Shown here piece by piece: positions 55,528-64,000 of a stretch of 64,000 nucleotides of DNA (position 1 is the first letter of the stretch; the number at the start of each line of letters is the position of its first letter). A model generated the notes under the pieces. That model was not told the origin of the DNA. It did not search any database and worked only from the letters and a program-made list of their open reading frames with translations. This DNA comes from Magnaporthiopsis rhizophila (taxonomy: Eukaryota; Ascomycota; Sordariomycetes; Magnaporthales; Magnaporthaceae): NCBI GenBank assembly GCA_003049465.1, contig PYSS01000078.1, positions 1-64,000 on the forward strand. The letters are read 5' to 3'. The translations under genes and the position numbers were made by a program.

Positions 55528-57190
55528 TTACCTTGCAAGCCCTTTATCTTATTGTTACCGATCCACTTATTATAATCAGCATTGATCCCAATAATAACGC
55601 GGTAAAATAATGACATGGTCCGTGCGTTTGGCCCCACTTTTCCGCATACATAAAGTTATCGGTCCTGCCCCTCGACTTTTCCTTTAATTTTTTCCTTTTA
55701 AATCGTTCCTTAACGCTTTGGTAAATATTTCTCTCTTTTTCCCCGTGGCGACATCCTTACGCTTTTTTTGTAGTTAACGCGCCGAGCTGAAATTAATTTA
55801 ATATAGCAGACTTTTTTTTTACCCTTGTAACGCCCTTATTGTGTTTATTACACACGTTTTTCTTTAAACCGTTTAAAATATTTTAATAATTTTTTTTTTA
55901 AATTTATAGCGACCTCGTGGCTTATTATTAATTAATGCTTTAACGTTTTTAATAATTAATTTTACCTTTTTTGCCCCGATTACATGGCGAAAAAATTATT
56001 AATAAGCGATACCCTTGGATATTTTCGTAATACTTGTGGTGGCGTGGCGCCTAGAGAGTGGCTGAGCCACGATGGCTGAGGCTCCATGCTTGGGGCCCGT
56101 GCCTGGAAGGCCCGTGCGTGGCCGCCTGTATGAAAGCCCTGCACGAGGGCTCCGGTGCAACGCACCGATCCCCTCCTTCTACTCGTCACTTTTAGATAGT
56201 CAAATTAACCTTCGCTCTATCGCAGCCCTGTCTCCTTTGTGAGGGTGATCCCTAACAATACTGTTAAATTTAATATTAAAAAGTGTGTTTAATATTCGTG
56301 AGGCAATAAAAAAAATCCATTTATATCGAAAAGATCCCCAACGAGCTTTTGGCGGTTTTTAACAAGCTCGTAGCGTCTTGCCAAGCCGTTTGCAAGTTAA
56401 ATATAATTTAAAGCCCGAAACCGTGGTAATTTTATTACACGAGCCGCCGCTCGGTTTAACATTACATATGCCATTTAAAAAGAGGCCCGCGCTGTTTAGC
56501 CCTTCGTTATCCCCGCGGCCCCTGCGGCCCTTAACGATATCCTTATAAATCCCACCCCTTGCATCTTTTTTTGTTTTAACGCCCTCGTGGCGGTATCAAT
56601 TTGCTTATTTCGCGGCTAATTCGAGGTGAAAAAAATTTATTAAATTATTTTGCACTATGAAAGTTTTTTAAAATAAGCTTTTAATAAACTCGCCCAGCTC
56701 TGGAAATTGGTTATTTAATAAGGTGCTTTTATTAATGCTATAGCTATTAATATAGGTATAGCTCCGCTAGTTAAGGGCAAAAACTCGAAGGAGGCGATAT
56801 TTTTAGGAAGTTATAAGGAGGATAACGGAGAAGGAGATGGTAAGAAGGAGAAAAAAGAGGAGGATAACCCTTTTAACGATTTCGTAGCGAGCTTGCAGGC
56901 GGATTTTAAAATAAAAAGACCTGTATACCGCGGCTTTTTTCCGGGGTGTGGCGCCCGGCGCGATGTTACATTAATATTGTATAGGTTAATTTGGGTGTAA
57001 ATAATTTAACTGTTTAATAGCGCATTTACAGCGGTTTTATCCCGCTTTTTGCAGTGCTTTTAGCTTTCCCGGAGCCATAAACCCTAATATAACCAACTCC
57101 GTCCGTTTTGCCGCTTTTGCTCGTGTGTTTTAGCCTATTAAGGCTTTTTTCATTGTATCCCCGTCGTTTATATCTGCCGGTTCGTAACAA

Positions 57191-57837
57191 GCTTTGAACC
57201 GGTGAGCGGCCCCTGGGGGAATGTTGGACTGAGGAACATAACTTGGGCCGACATGAATCTTTAATGTCTTCTCGGATGTGCGTCAATCCCAGCGCATGTT
57301 CTAGCCTCGCTTCCTCCATTGGGAGGCCTCAGGGTGGCCAGCGAGTCCTTCAACGGGCTAGCGAATGCTCTTTAGGTATTTCCATTTTTCTTGGAAGCAG
57401 TCCTAAATTTTGGCAACAAAACTAAAAGACGACAGCAACACCTGGCACGGCTTTCATTCAAGACTTTGACCTACAGATATAGGGGTTGGTAAGTAGAAAG
57501 CTGGTAAACACGATGAATACAGGCCAGTGACACCCAGCTACTGACAATTGTCATGGCCTGGTGAGACTTGCCAAATGCTTCATCACTTTGAGAACAATCG
57601 GGGGACCGAAGGAGACCCTTGGTCCCCTAGGCAGACGGCCGTTTATCATCGGTACAATGCTTTTGGTGACGAATCGCCTTGGATTCTCATCAAATCATCT
57701 CCTCACCTGGAAGAGCCACTACAAGCCGAGCTCGAAGGGGTGCCTTGTCTCGCCCTGTCGGGAAAGGGTAGAGCTGCACGCCTTCACGTCATGTCCACTT
57801 ACTTCGCCCTGCGCAATTGGCCGGACTACATCGCGGC
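57191..57837. other. Transition region, no gene seen
   Basis: Normal base composition returns. Open frames here (for example 57548-58108 plus) are antisense to or upstream of the next minus-strand frame and show no family features. Confidence 0.45.
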
Positions 57838-58722
57838 TCAAACGACAAAGTTGGAAAGATTTGTATTATTATTCTCTGCCATTCCGTTTTTGTGCTGTTT
57901 AGACCTAATGCCGCTCGGTGGTTGGTCTAGGAGCAGTGTCCGCGCTAACCGGGTACATGAAACTGCGCAGTTCAACGGTGATATTAGGAAAATACCACAA
58001 TCAGCCTGCTGTCGGCGCTTCCACTTACTTAGACCCCTCGAGGCGACGAGGACGGGATTGTTTGATCCAGAATGCGAGGCCCGTCCGAGGGTTGATGTGG
58101 TTGGGTAGGCGATGATCTGCAAACGCGCCCAATAAATTTTCTCGACACGATCCCCCAGGATAAAGTAAAAGCTAGCCCGTTTGATTGTGGTTCCGTCTAT
58201 CTCGCGGCTTACACCAATTTTGTTGCCTTTTCTTCCTGTCGCGACGAGCAGCGCCTTGGCGCCCAGCCTGCCCTGCGCCTCCAGCAGCTCGCGCACGCTC
58301 TGCAGGAAGCCGTCAATGCGGAGGTTGCACGGCCGCGTGTCCCCCAGGCAGATGGGGCATTTCCACTTGTCGGCCGACGACAGCTCCGGAAATTCGCGCC
58401 CGCAGGCGGCCGTGTGGTGGCATGGGGGTGTCGACTTGCGCGGCCGCATGTTGAGCCACGTTTGGAGGTCGAAGCGCTCCGTGTACATGCGGGCGGGGAT
58501 GTTGAAGGTGATGATGCCAATAGATCGGCGAGGTTGATAAAAGGTCCCCCCTGCCGCACCGAAACCCCCTCGTTCTCGGCGTCCACCGTTGTAACGCCGA
58601 CTCAGACGTGAATTTATCTTCGTAATGACGACCTCCACTGGAATCGTACCCGGCTTGCGCATGCGGTCCATCTCCGCTGAATGGCTCAGCGTCTCGGTGA
58701 CCTCCACGGCCAGGTATACCAA
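57838..58722 (-). CDS. Protein with a damaged SP-RING (MIZ) zinc finger, possibly a pseudogene
   Basis: A 294-residue open frame. Residues about 80-135 match the SP-RING finger of SUMO E3 ligases: ERFDLQTWLNMRPRKS, then KWKCPICLGDTRPCNLRIDGFL and the family helix VRELLEAQGRLGAKALLV. The second half of the finger (CPIC) is intact. In the first half the expected C-x-H-x-x-C before FDL reads R-M-Y-T-E-R, so all three ligands are replaced, each explicable by one transition. The part before the finger and the last 100 residues look non-homologous, so introns or decay may limit the real gene. Fungal MIZ proteins of this type are nuclear SUMO-ligase-like factors; activity here is doubtful. Confidence 0.5.
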   Translation of the reverse strand: MVYLAVEVTETLSHSAEMDRMRKPGTIPVEVVITKINSRLSRRYNGGRRERGGFGAAGGTFYQPRRSIGIITFNIPARMYTERFDLQTWLNMRPRKSTPPCHHTAACGREFPELSSADKWKCPICLGDTRPCNLRIDGFLQSVRELLEAQGRLGAKALLVATGRKGNKIGVSREIDGTTIKRASFYFILGDRVEKIYWARLQIIAYPTTSTLGRASHSGSNNPVLVASRGLSKWKRRQQADCGIFLISPLNCAVSCTRLARTLLLDQPPSGIRSKQHKNGMAENNNTNLSNFVV

Positions 58723-58813
58723 AACTTCGACAGATAATGGTGGTCGGCTCCAGTTGCCTGGAAGTTGAGCTCAGATACCCTTCACCCCAGCGCTATTTTC
58801 AGGACGTCCATAG

Positions 58814-60448
58814 TTAGCCGAGTTCGATCTCTAGCGCCTTGGAAACTTCGCTTAATCCCATCCGAGACGCGTCCGAACAGATCGCCAGACTAGCCATGGT
58901 TATGAGCAGGAGCTCACAGGCAGCAACGGCCTGGTTCGCGGGGTCCGGCATGCTCTTTGGCAGTCCTGCGCGCCGGATCTTTGTGCTAAACACGTGGAGC
59001 TTCCAGCCCTGGAGGATCTTGAGCAGCGACATGTGCTGCCCGTACGGGAGCGGCGGATGCGTCCCCATGCCGCCAGTGCCTGCGCAGGCTTCCGCAAATC
59101 CAATGCAAGCAGTCCAGGCATCGGCGTCCACAGGAATCCTTGTGCAGGTCTTGACCGTTTGACACCAGGTCATTGCTTGCGAGGCCCCAGTGACGAATTC
59201 AGAGCTAATGTGGGAGGTATCCGGCAAAGGGAGTTCAGGGCGATCCGCAATAACGGTGGTGCCGTTGGGGCCCTTTCGCCGCAGTGTCTGGTAGGGATCG
59301 CGCCACCAGTGTCTGATGCACCAGATGAGAGCTGTAGCACATGCGGCGTTCTGCTCCTTGGAGAGTTCGTTCCTGGGGAAGGTCCGGATACACGATACCA
59401 AGCAAGGCTCGCGGTCTCGGAGCAGTCGAAAGAAGGAAACCCGCCCGGTGCCCAACTGCCCTTGCAGGGCGGCGTCGGTGCGAACAAGCCCTTCCGCCCA
59501 AGAGGTGAATTTCGCCTCGTCGTTCTCATCGTTGGGGACAAGGACGGGAGGGCCGAGTCGCCGAGGCCACGCTATATGCCGTGAGCTTGAACCGCCATCA
59601 GGCGTTCCCCCGACAAAGTCGAGCTCGAGCCGGGCTGGAGAAGGGACACAGCCGCTGCTCCACACAGCATCGGCATAGATGGACTGGGCTGTCTGCTGCG
59701 ACATCTCCTCGAGGATATGGTACCGGCCGTTTGGCGAGCCGCTGAAATGGGCTAACCGCGTGGGTCGATCGACGCCGGCATACTGATCCAGGTAGATGGA
59801 GGCGCCGCCATTAGTCATGGTGATTCGCGTCCCGCTAATCTCGATGTTCCGCAGGCCCATCGCTCGGGCAAATCCCCATAGCGAGTGCAGGTTGGTCACC
59901 GCGTTGGCGGGTCGGATCGCGCCGTCGCATGCCAGAGCGCTGGCTCCCGTCAGGAGAGGCCAGTATTTACGGGTTATGCCGCACATATCCATCGCGTCGG
60001 ACCAGCAAGCCTCTGACCTTTTTCGCGTCGTCCCGCGAACGGCATACATGCGCCCCGTAAAGCGGCCTCCCCCCGTGGCGATGGATTGCGTCGCCGATTC
60101 GACAAGCCGGTCCCTCATACGACGGTCGAGGGTCCCACGCCCTTCCCCTGTCGCCTCGCGGCGAAGGCAATCTTCCAGCGCACCAACCGTAATGAAGGGC
60201 ACCGTAAGGACCATTGGATCCCCAAAGGGCGAACGGATGCGGAAGAAGTTGAGGACCTCGAAAGCTATGCCCCTCGATTGCGGCCACGTAATGGCCCATG
60301 CTCCGATCGCCAGTTTGTCCGTCTTGCCCTTTCTTCTCGCCTCTATGGATTGTTGGATGTTCACCTGCGCGATAGCGGCGAACAAGGCTAGGATAGCGAT
60401 CGCCATGGACGCCGTGGCTATAGCCGTCCCGGTATCCATGCTGTCCAT
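58814..60448 (-). CDS. Unknown protein with N-terminal membrane anchor
   Basis: Intronless, 544 residues from the ATG at 60448 (24 codons more are open upstream). No family recognised. Residues 6-30 form one hydrophobic helix (GTAIATASMAIAILALFAAIA), followed by a basic stretch (EARRKGK): a type II or signal-anchor topology. The rest is soluble-looking with many Cys and Trp (WSDAMDMCGITRKYWPLL, ALIWCIRHWWRDPYQTL, EACAGTGGMGT), reminiscent of fungal accessory-genome proteins that are long, Trp/Cys-rich and taxonomically narrow. An intact reading frame of this size in a region of decay suggests it is maintained. It is the minus-strand neighbour of the ispE-like gene, with 549 bases between the two starts. 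Confidence 0.62.
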   Translation of the reverse strand: MDSMDTGTAIATASMAIAILALFAAIAQVNIQQSIEARRKGKTDKLAIGAWAITWPQSRGIAFEVLNFFRIRSPFGDPMVLTVPFITVGALEDCLRREATGEGRGTLDRRMRDRLVESATQSIATGGGRFTGRMYAVRGTTRKRSEACWSDAMDMCGITRKYWPLLTGASALACDGAIRPANAVTNLHSLWGFARAMGLRNIEISGTRITMTNGGASIYLDQYAGVDRPTRLAHFSGSPNGRYHILEEMSQQTAQSIYADAVWSSGCVPSPARLELDFVGGTPDGGSSSRHIAWPRRLGPPVLVPNDENDEAKFTSWAEGLVRTDAALQGQLGTGRVSFFRLLRDREPCLVSCIRTFPRNELSKEQNAACATALIWCIRHWWRDPYQTLRRKGPNGTTVIADRPELPLPDTSHISSEFVTGASQAMTWCQTVKTCTRIPVDADAWTACIGFAEACAGTGGMGTHPPLPYGQHMSLLKILQGWKLHVFSTKIRRAGLPKSMPDPANQAVAACELLLITMASLAICSDASRMGLSEVSKALEIELG

Positions 60449-60997
60449 CCTTTTTTTGACTCGGCTCAGATGATATCCAGGTAAATGAGTAACACGATGA
60501 TTATGGGTCTTTTCTCCCAATGTGCGGAGCGCAGAGGAGGAGAGGCTGCTTCAGGCGAGTACCACTCCCGGCCTTATCAACCCGAGTTGGGGGAATCGTA
60601 CGAGTACTAGGAATTTGTGGTAAGGCTACCTACCGGAACACTTCTTAGCTGACGATGACCGGCTGACTCCCGGCCGAAGTGCACAGGTGTGAAATTTTTC
60701 GCTGTCATTTGCCAATAGATTGCAATCGCGAAGCATGCCGGCACAAAATGTGCATCTCCTCTTGCAGGAGGTGGCTGCTGCAAGGCTTGTTACAGGCTGA
60801 GAAATCGACTGATTCCCGGCTGAATTGCAGCCATGTGAACCTCGTTTATGCTATTGATTTTCAGCCGTAAAGCACTCGGGCGCAAATGTGCGCTTCTGGC
60901 AGGTGGCTGCAGAAAGCTGCCCTCCAAATTCACCGCCACTTAGCTAAAATCACGCAGCGACATACATCTCGGTAGAGGCGTCTCGGGCGAGCAGACT
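60449..60997. other. Divergent promoter region of unknown gene and ispE-like gene
   Basis: It lies between two divergent starts and contains the imperfect duplication described separately. No gene seen. Confidence 0.5.
60663..60918 (+). repeat. Diverged direct duplication of about 110-125 bp
   Basis: Copy A (60663-60787) and copy B (60809-60918) share ordered blocks: CTGAcTCCCGGCcGAAgTGCA versus CTGAtTCCCGGCtGAAtTGCA, then GCATGCCGGCACAAAATGTGC versus GCACTCGGGCGCAAATGTGC, then GCAGGAGGTGGCTGC versus GCAGGTGGCTGC. It sits 80-330 bases upstream of the ispE-like start codon, so it may be a duplicated promoter module. Confidence 0.6.
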
Positions 60998-61963
60998 ATG
61001 GCAACGAAATCGAGCGAAATCCGGGCGCGAGGCCCTGGGGGCATTGTCGTCCGAGTCCCGGCAAAGGTCAACGTCTACCTCCAAGCCGGCCCGGTCCGCG
61101 ACGATGGCTACCACGACATAACCACAGTCTACCAGGCGATTTCGCTCTACGACGAGCTGCATATTGGCCCCGCTAGTGCCGCTCCCGGTCTGTCCATGAC
61201 GATAGCCGGCGAGGGGGCAGAGAGGATTCCCACAGACGACCGCAATCTCGTCCTCAGAGCCGCCCGGGCGCTTGCGGCCGAAGCCGGGATCGAGGCTCGC
61301 GCTCGCTTCCACCTGCGGAAGTCCATCCCCGTCGAAGCCGGGCTTGGCGGAGGCAGCGCAGACGCCGCCGCGGCCCTTGTCGGCTGCAACTCGCTATGGC
61401 AGCTAGGGTTCTCGGAAGAGTTGTTGATGAAAATTGGGGGCCAGATCGGGGAGGACGTCCCCTTCTTGATCCATGGCATGATGGCGTTTGGTAAGGGGCA
61501 CAAGCAGCCGTTGGAGAGCATCCCGATCGGAGACTCTACTTGGTATTGGGTCCTGGGAATCCCGCACTCAGGTCTCGCTACGAAGGACGTCTTCATGAGG
61601 TTCGACGAGCTGGCGCGTGAGGCTGAGGACGTCAACGAGTACAATAGGCGCCTCGAGGCGTGTCTGACCACAGATTGGGGACGCAGAACTCCAGAGCAGC
61701 TGGCGGGACTCATGTGCAACAACCTTGAGGCGCCGGCGATCTCCTTGCTGCCCGACGTTGCTTCTGCGTTGGCAGCCGGTCGTGCGGCGGAGGCTCTGTC
61801 CAGTGTCATGACTGGGTCCGGGTCGACGTGCATATTCCTAGCCAAGGATGAGAAACACGCTGAAGATCTGGCTACCCATATTCGGTCGACCGGTCTTTTT
61901 CGCGACATCATCGGGGCGACCGGACCTGTGTCCGGAGCACTGATTCTGGATGGGCAGGACTAG
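60998..61963 (+). CDS. ispE: IspE-like CDP-methylerythritol kinase (bacterial type) in a fungus
   Basis: Intronless, 321 residues. The GHMP-kinase fold is complete: N-terminal VRVPAKVNVYLQAGPVRDDG with catalytic Lys23, GYHDITTVYQAISLYDEL (an IspE-specific segment), the ATP loop PVEAGLGGGSADAAAALVG (111-129), IGEDVPFLIHG with catalytic Asp153, and C-terminal MTGSGSTCIFL. These are IspE marks, closest in style to actinobacterial enzymes. IspE phosphorylates CDP-methylerythritol in the MEP isoprenoid route, which fungi lack, so acquisition from bacteria is the simplest reading and the substrate may have changed. One deviation: the usual G-R-G-E loop after Asp153 reads FGKGHKQ. No targeting peptide. 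The gene lies among fungal genes on both sides. Confidence 0.85.
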   Translation: MATKSSEIRARGPGGIVVRVPAKVNVYLQAGPVRDDGYHDITTVYQAISLYDELHIGPASAAPGLSMTIAGEGAERIPTDDRNLVLRAARALAAEAGIEARARFHLRKSIPVEAGLGGGSADAAAALVGCNSLWQLGFSEELLMKIGGQIGEDVPFLIHGMMAFGKGHKQPLESIPIGDSTWYWVLGIPHSGLATKDVFMRFDELAREAEDVNEYNRRLEACLTTDWGRRTPEQLAGLMCNNLEAPAISLLPDVASALAAGRAAEALSSVMTGSGSTCIFLAKDEKHAEDLATHIRSTGLFRDIIGATGPVSGALILDGQD

Positions 61964-62018
61964 AATCGCGGAAACAAACAGACATTCACACCGCTACCCT
62001 TCCTCTGAATACACCTAT

Positions 62019-63117
62019 CTATGACCCGGATGCGGATGATACGGGCACGGGCAGCTGCATCGTCAGCCTCGTTACGATCTGGATGTAATCCGCCTCGGTC
62101 TCCGGCGTCAAAATCCCATGCCTCACGAAAAAGTCAATCATGACCAGCGCGCAGTTCGGCTTGAACTCTCCGCGCTCCAGCGCGTCCTGAACCTGCCCCA
62201 CCGTCCACAGATAGAACGCGGCTACCTCTCCATCGTGACCCGGCTCGAGCTTCATGCCCTCGGGCACCTCGGCATCATACACGTACAGCACCGTCGGCGC
62301 GATATATCCGGCCTCGGAGTGCCTCTTGACGTACGATACGAGTCCTCGGGGGTGGGCGTGGCGCCTCGTCCAGGAGGGCGGGAGGGAAGCCTCCTCCTCC
62401 CCCTCGGCCAAAATGCAGTCGAGCGGCGTGTCGGCAGCTTTGACGCCCCCGGCTACCGAGGTGTCCAGCATGTTGGGATACGTGAAAATGTGTGGGCTGC
62501 GGCGCGCGATCCAAATCCGGAGCTCTGCCGCAGACTCCGCTTGGCCCCCTTGCCCGCCAGCTCCAGACTTGTTGTGTGGCACGGGGGCCGCAGCCTCGGT
62601 CCGACTATAGGTGTAAGCGACCAAATGGGCTCCCCGTGAGGCTATGCCAAACAGCGGCGCTGGGAAGCGCTCCACGTGCACCGGCTGGTCGGGATAGTTG
62701 GCCCCCAGGATGGGGTACAGCTCGCTGTGCTCGCCATGCACGATAGCGAAGATGTTGGCGTCAATGGCGGCGGCTACCGTCTTCGCGAACGCTTCGCTAC
62801 ACGCTCTGCCCGTGCTTTTACCGCCCGAGCTATCGTGGAGCTGAACGGAGCGAGACGCGGTATCGACAGTAAACTCTTCGACCCATGGCATCTGAGTGAC
62901 CACTGTTGGGAGCATGTAACCGTGTGGCCGGTTATCGTAAGGCAGCAGGAGCCGGAATAGGTTGCCATACTCGAAATCCTGAGGAACACTAGCACCGGAG
63001 ACTCCGTGAGTAATGGGCGCAGTGGTGGTGCTGGCCTGTGCATGGGTTCGCTTACTTGCTTACGGCGTTTATCAAGTCGAGAAACGTCAGCCGTGCCTTT
63101 GGCCCTTGCGAAGCCAT
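62019..63117 (-). CDS. Nudix hydrolase with DUF4743 (thiamine-pyrophosphokinase-related)
   Basis: Exons 63117-63064 and 62978-62019 (85-bp GTAAGC intron) give 337 residues. The short first exon encodes MASQGPKARLTFLDLINA and joins DFEYGNLFRLLLPYD, the usual N-terminus of the DUF4743/Nudix-20 family (Nudt20/Tnr3 N-terminal type). The Nudix domain follows: LRIWIARRS, NMLDTSVAGGVKAADTPLD, then AEGEEEASLPP, and the family end VAAFYLWTVGQVQDALERGEF and CALVMIDFFVRHGIL. Against the Nudix box GX5EX7REUXEE, the first Glu is Asp and the Arg is Ala, while the last Glu pair is kept. Relatives hydrolyse damaged thiamine pyrophosphate forms. It is convergent with the ispE-like gene, 55 bases apart. Confidence 0.85.
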
Positions 63118-63759
63118 TTCCACCTTGATTACCACCAGCTAACTGGTGACATTCGAGCACCTGAGAGCTTGTAACCGCGTTCGGGGATGTGCCGCTGCAA
63201 ACGTGGGTGCCTATCCAAGGTGCTTGTCCTCCCCTCGGCATCCACAACCGAGGTCGGGTTTGGCCGGGGACCCTCAAAGCTCGGTTCGCGGAATCCCGCG
63301 GGACCAGCGGGGGCGAAACCTGGCCCCGCTGACCACCGGCCCTGCTCCCCGGGCGCGCCAAAGCGGGGATGGGGCTGTGGCCTTGGAGATTTCATCTTCG
63401 ATAATGCTTATCAAACTTTTGATAATTTCGTCATTTCACCATTTATCGTGTGGCAATCGGTCCAGGAATTCTCACGTCCCCATTTGAGACCAGTTTGCCA
63501 CGACCGAGAATTCTCCCCGATGTGGTGCGGACGCCTTGCGTCGGCCCACTTCGTTATGGGACCACCACCAAATTCAGCCAATAAAACTTCGGGTTGGGAC
63601 TGAGAGCTGCCGCCTGGATTGACCTCCAAGTCACCGACGATCAAGCCACACAATCGAGCCACCCACGGGGGCACCATCTTTGTAATCACGGTTGAGCCAC
63701 GGATATTGCTCAGTACAAGTTCCAAGGGTCACAAATGTTACGTGGCGGGTCCAACAAGG
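63118..63759. other. Intergenic, no gene seen
   Basis: GC-rich sequence with short frames on both strands; none shows coding features. It leads into the gapped repeat. Confidence 0.45.
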
Positions 63760-63892
63760 GGGTAGGCCAGGGGGTAAGCCAGGGGGNNNNNNNNNNNNNN
63801 NNNNNNNNNNNNNNNNNNNNNNNNNNNNNNNNNNNNNNNNNNNNNNNNNNNNNNNNNNNNNNNNNNNNNNNNNNNNNNNNNGGGGGGGGGGT
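63760..63892. repeat. G-rich tandem repeat containing a 95-N gap
   Basis: Units of GGGGGTAGGCCA/GGGGGTAAGCCA run into N at 63787-63881 and resume in a G run. The gap is probably a longer array of the same 12-base unit that did not assemble. The last 108 bases of the window after it hold nothing recognisable. Confidence 0.75.
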
Positions 63893-64000
63893 TAAGTAGG
63901 GGTACACAACGCAACGCACAATTTGTAGTAGAAATCAATGTTATAGTCCCGTGCTGGTGGCACGGGTTTGTGGCTCAGGAGTGACCCCTGAGTCGCCTCA

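Larger units (their letters stand above)
54911..57190. other. AT-rich, gene-empty block (probable RIP-degraded mobile DNA)
   Basis: Base composition changes sharply from about 54940: long runs of T, A, TTAA and TTTAAA, few GC dinucleotides outside small islands, and almost no open frame longer than 60 codons. Such blocks in filamentous ascomycetes usually are transposons mutated by repeat-induced point mutation. No transposase or reverse-transcriptase motif survives that I can recognise. GC islands at 55338-55423 and 56040-56190 interrupt it. Assignment is from composition alone. Confidence 0.65.

Noticed and set aside
56190..56262. TGTTAGGGATCACCC-like string on the minus strand as an LTR start
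   Set aside because: No matching LTR end, second copy, primer-binding site or target duplication was found in the window.

Overview
The window is nuclear DNA of a filamentous ascomycete, most likely a Sordariomycete (perhaps Sordariales/Chaetomiaceae-like; I could not test this). The evidence is GC-rich coding sequence broken by short introns (mostly 60-100 bp) with CTAAC/CTGAC-type branch sites, a CFEM/7TM PTH11-like receptor, an APSES-ankyrin cell-cycle regulator, a GPI-anchored GH128 glucanase, a DUF3425-type remnant, and an AT-rich, gene-empty block of the kind left by repeat-induced mutation of transposons. Exon structures were worked out by hand by joining frames at GT(GC)/AG sites so that the protein stays in register.

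Layout. 0.4-6.5 kb: GH128 cell-wall glucanase, a tRNA-Glu/tRNA-Lys pair 4 nt apart, a secreted HEFSH zincin-like protein (minus), and a GH16 glucanase. 8.2-15.8 kb: three co-directional genes, a CFEM-domain 7TM receptor, a disordered protein of unknown function, and a second 7TM rhodopsin-domain protein. 16.2-32.4 kb: housekeeping-type genes: a 5'-nucleotidase-like metallophosphoesterase, a GNAT, a Cup1-like LYR protein, an APSES/ankyrin MBF-type factor, Met8 siroheme synthase, the Vac1/Pep7 endosomal FYVE protein and a CENP-L/Fta1-like kinetochore protein. 33.1-51.5 kb: secretion and nutrient uptake: M28 aminopeptidase, MFS transporter, an unknown protein, an MFS gene broken by at least six single-base insertions, a beta-lactamase-like serine hydrolase, M14 carboxypeptidase, a methionine-permease-like transporter and a second GNAT.

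From 51.9 kb the character changes: tRNA-Tyr and tRNA-Gly, then two decayed genes (a DUF3425 protein and a short-chain dehydrogenase), a small tandem-repeat array, and about 2.3 kb of AT-rich sequence. Beyond it lie a protein with a partly destroyed SP-RING finger, an unknown membrane-anchored protein, and the most surprising gene of the window, an intronless, intact homologue of bacterial IspE, the CDP-ME kinase of the MEP isoprenoid pathway, which fungi do not use. It sits beside a DUF4743-type Nudix hydrolase. This looks like an accessory segment with gene decay and a probable horizontal acquisition.

Assembly scars: a 53-T run at base 1, a 42-T run ending in a single N (2749-2791), and a 95-N gap (63787-63881) inside a G-rich tandem repeat.
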